Shown here: positions 63,118 to 64,000 of the stretch, piece by piece | Position numbering within the stretch: position 1 is the first letter of the stretch | Layout of the letters: every line of letters begins with the position of its first letter | DNA from: Gorsachius magnificus | Lineage: Eukaryota > Chordata > Aves > Pelecaniformes > Ardeidae | Assembly: GCA_034008185.1 (NCBI GenBank) | Contig: CM067109.1 | Span: 34,752,885 to 34,816,884, forward strand | Length of the DNA stretch: 64,000 nucleotides | Direction of reading: 5' to 3' | Translations under genes and position numbers: made by a program | Notes under the pieces: model-generated | Told to the model about the DNA's origin: nothing | The model's database searches: none | The model's input: only the letters and a program-made list of their open reading frames with translations

Positions 63118-64000
63118 GTAAGTGTCTGGAAAAGACTGGTCTGTCCTTGGCACAATGAAGCTCAACTAGAATTCCTAGCAGGCAGAAAAAAGCTCAAGTA
63201 AAATGTTAAAAGGAGTATGATATTTCCATTATTATTGTAATGGATTGCATTTATGATAAATATGTTTGGTAATAAATATCCACTCATTTAGCCTGCAAAC
63301 AATTGAAATGCATTAGCACAGTAACTTTTCAATTTCACTTTTATGTACAAAAACTTTTTATGATCGTTATAGTGATAAATTAATGAAAAGCTAGTCTGAA
63401 TTCAAGAGATATCTGTAAGTCATCAAACCAGAGGACAATGTAAGTGCTACATGTCGTCTTTTGGGCAAGACTATGGAGATAAAAAATATAATTTAAATAG
63501 CATAGAAGGTAGGGTAACAGCCATGTAAATAATGAAGTCTGGCAGATCTGAAAATAATGAGCTCCTTCCTAAAACATCTAGGATTTTATAGCAATCTTTC
63601 TCCTTTTGAATTTGGCCAGATGCTTGGGCAATTCAAAAACATTGATCAGAACCACTGAAACCATTAATATAACCAGTTGTTAAAAAAAAATGCATCCATG
63701 CTTTGTGCAGAGACTTTTTTTTTCACCCCCATAATTAAACAAGACTGTCAGATGGCTTCAATGTCTTTTGTCACTACAAGTAAAAGAGTATAGAGGGCTA
63801 TGCATGAAAAGCATTGAGATGATGATGGTAGCGCAGTATCTGTTTGTGTAGTGAATTATGACAGTATGGTAGTATTTAGCTTGAGTTCTTTGAACTGTGC
63901 TGTCTGTTTGTGGGGTTTTGGGAGATGCTCTAGAGTATTAGTGTTGGCTTGTACAGCAGCTACTGACTAGGTATCTGCTTAAAAAGTTGTTTCTGTTACA
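63118..64000 (+). other. ST8SIA4: ST8SIA4 intron 4 (start)
   Basis: The phase 2 donor GTAAGT opens an intron that runs to the window edge. Nothing else is recognised in these 883 bases. The terminal coding exon is not in the window. Confidence 0.85.

Larger units (their letters stand above)
33889..64000 (+). other. ST8SIA4: ST8SIA4 gene, exons 1-4 and introns (3' end off window)
   Basis: Four exons join into one frame encoding residues 1-265 and two bases of codon 266 of an alpha-2,8-polysialyltransferase. Introns are 34002-38604, 38737-50229, 50488-62823 and from 63118 onward, each GT...AG and each phase 2. The product is a Golgi type II membrane enzyme that builds long alpha-2,8-linked sialic acid chains from CMP-sialic acid on N-glycans, chiefly of NCAM. 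N-glycosylation sequons are at N50, N74, N119, N204 and N219, the positions known in the mammalian enzyme. The final exon, with sialyl motifs S, III and VS and the catalytic histidine, lies to the right of the window. Identity is distinguished from ST8SIA2 and ST8SIA3 by near-identity to remembered ST8SIA4 sequence across all four exons. Confidence 0.95.

Noticed and set aside
1..64000. tRNA, rRNA, CRISPR or bacterial-type operon signals
   Set aside because: None seen. No regularly spaced repeat-spacer array, no tRNA cloverleaf recognised by eye, and the gene structure is that of a vertebrate. A covariance-model search could still find a small RNA that I missed.

Overview
The window is vertebrate nuclear DNA, almost certainly from a bird. 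It contains CR1 non-LTR retrotransposons with the typical 3' end built on ATTCTATG, LTRs of a type recalled from neoavian genomes, long AT-rich introns and a single CpG island. The species cannot be read from the sequence. Avian ST8SIA4 lies on chromosome Z as far as I recall, so Z linkage is likely but inferred.

The one protein-coding gene is ST8SIA4 (CMP-sialic acid:alpha-2,8-polysialyltransferase, PST/ST8SiaIV), on the plus strand. Exons 1 to 4 are present: 33889-34001 (coding part), 38605-38736, 50230-50487 and 62824-63117. They encode residues 1-265 plus two bases of codon 266 of a protein of about 359 residues. The last exon lies beyond the right edge. All splice sites are GT/AG and all introns are phase 2. 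The product is a Golgi type II membrane enzyme that extends polysialic acid on NCAM and other carriers.

Layout. 1-32990 is a gene-free flank with repeats: a nested pair of solo LTRs in opposite orientations (4218-5327), a related but different LTR fragment (10384-11145), several decayed CR1 copies, a better preserved 5'-truncated CR1 (about 17978-18768) and a degenerate interstitial telomere-like tract (27444-27612). 32990-34560 is the ST8SIA4 CpG island with long homopolymers and G-runs. From 34002 the window is introns 1 to 3 and the start of intron 4. Intron 2 holds a large sense-oriented CR1 (about 48390-49634) that ends about 600 bp before exon 3.

I found no undescribed genetic system. 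The most unusual structures are the LTR that landed beside the TATA box of an older LTR of its own family, the telomere-like tract, and a CR1 whose reading frame stays open across an apparent internal deletion. Open frames outside ST8SIA4 and the CR1s look like chance.
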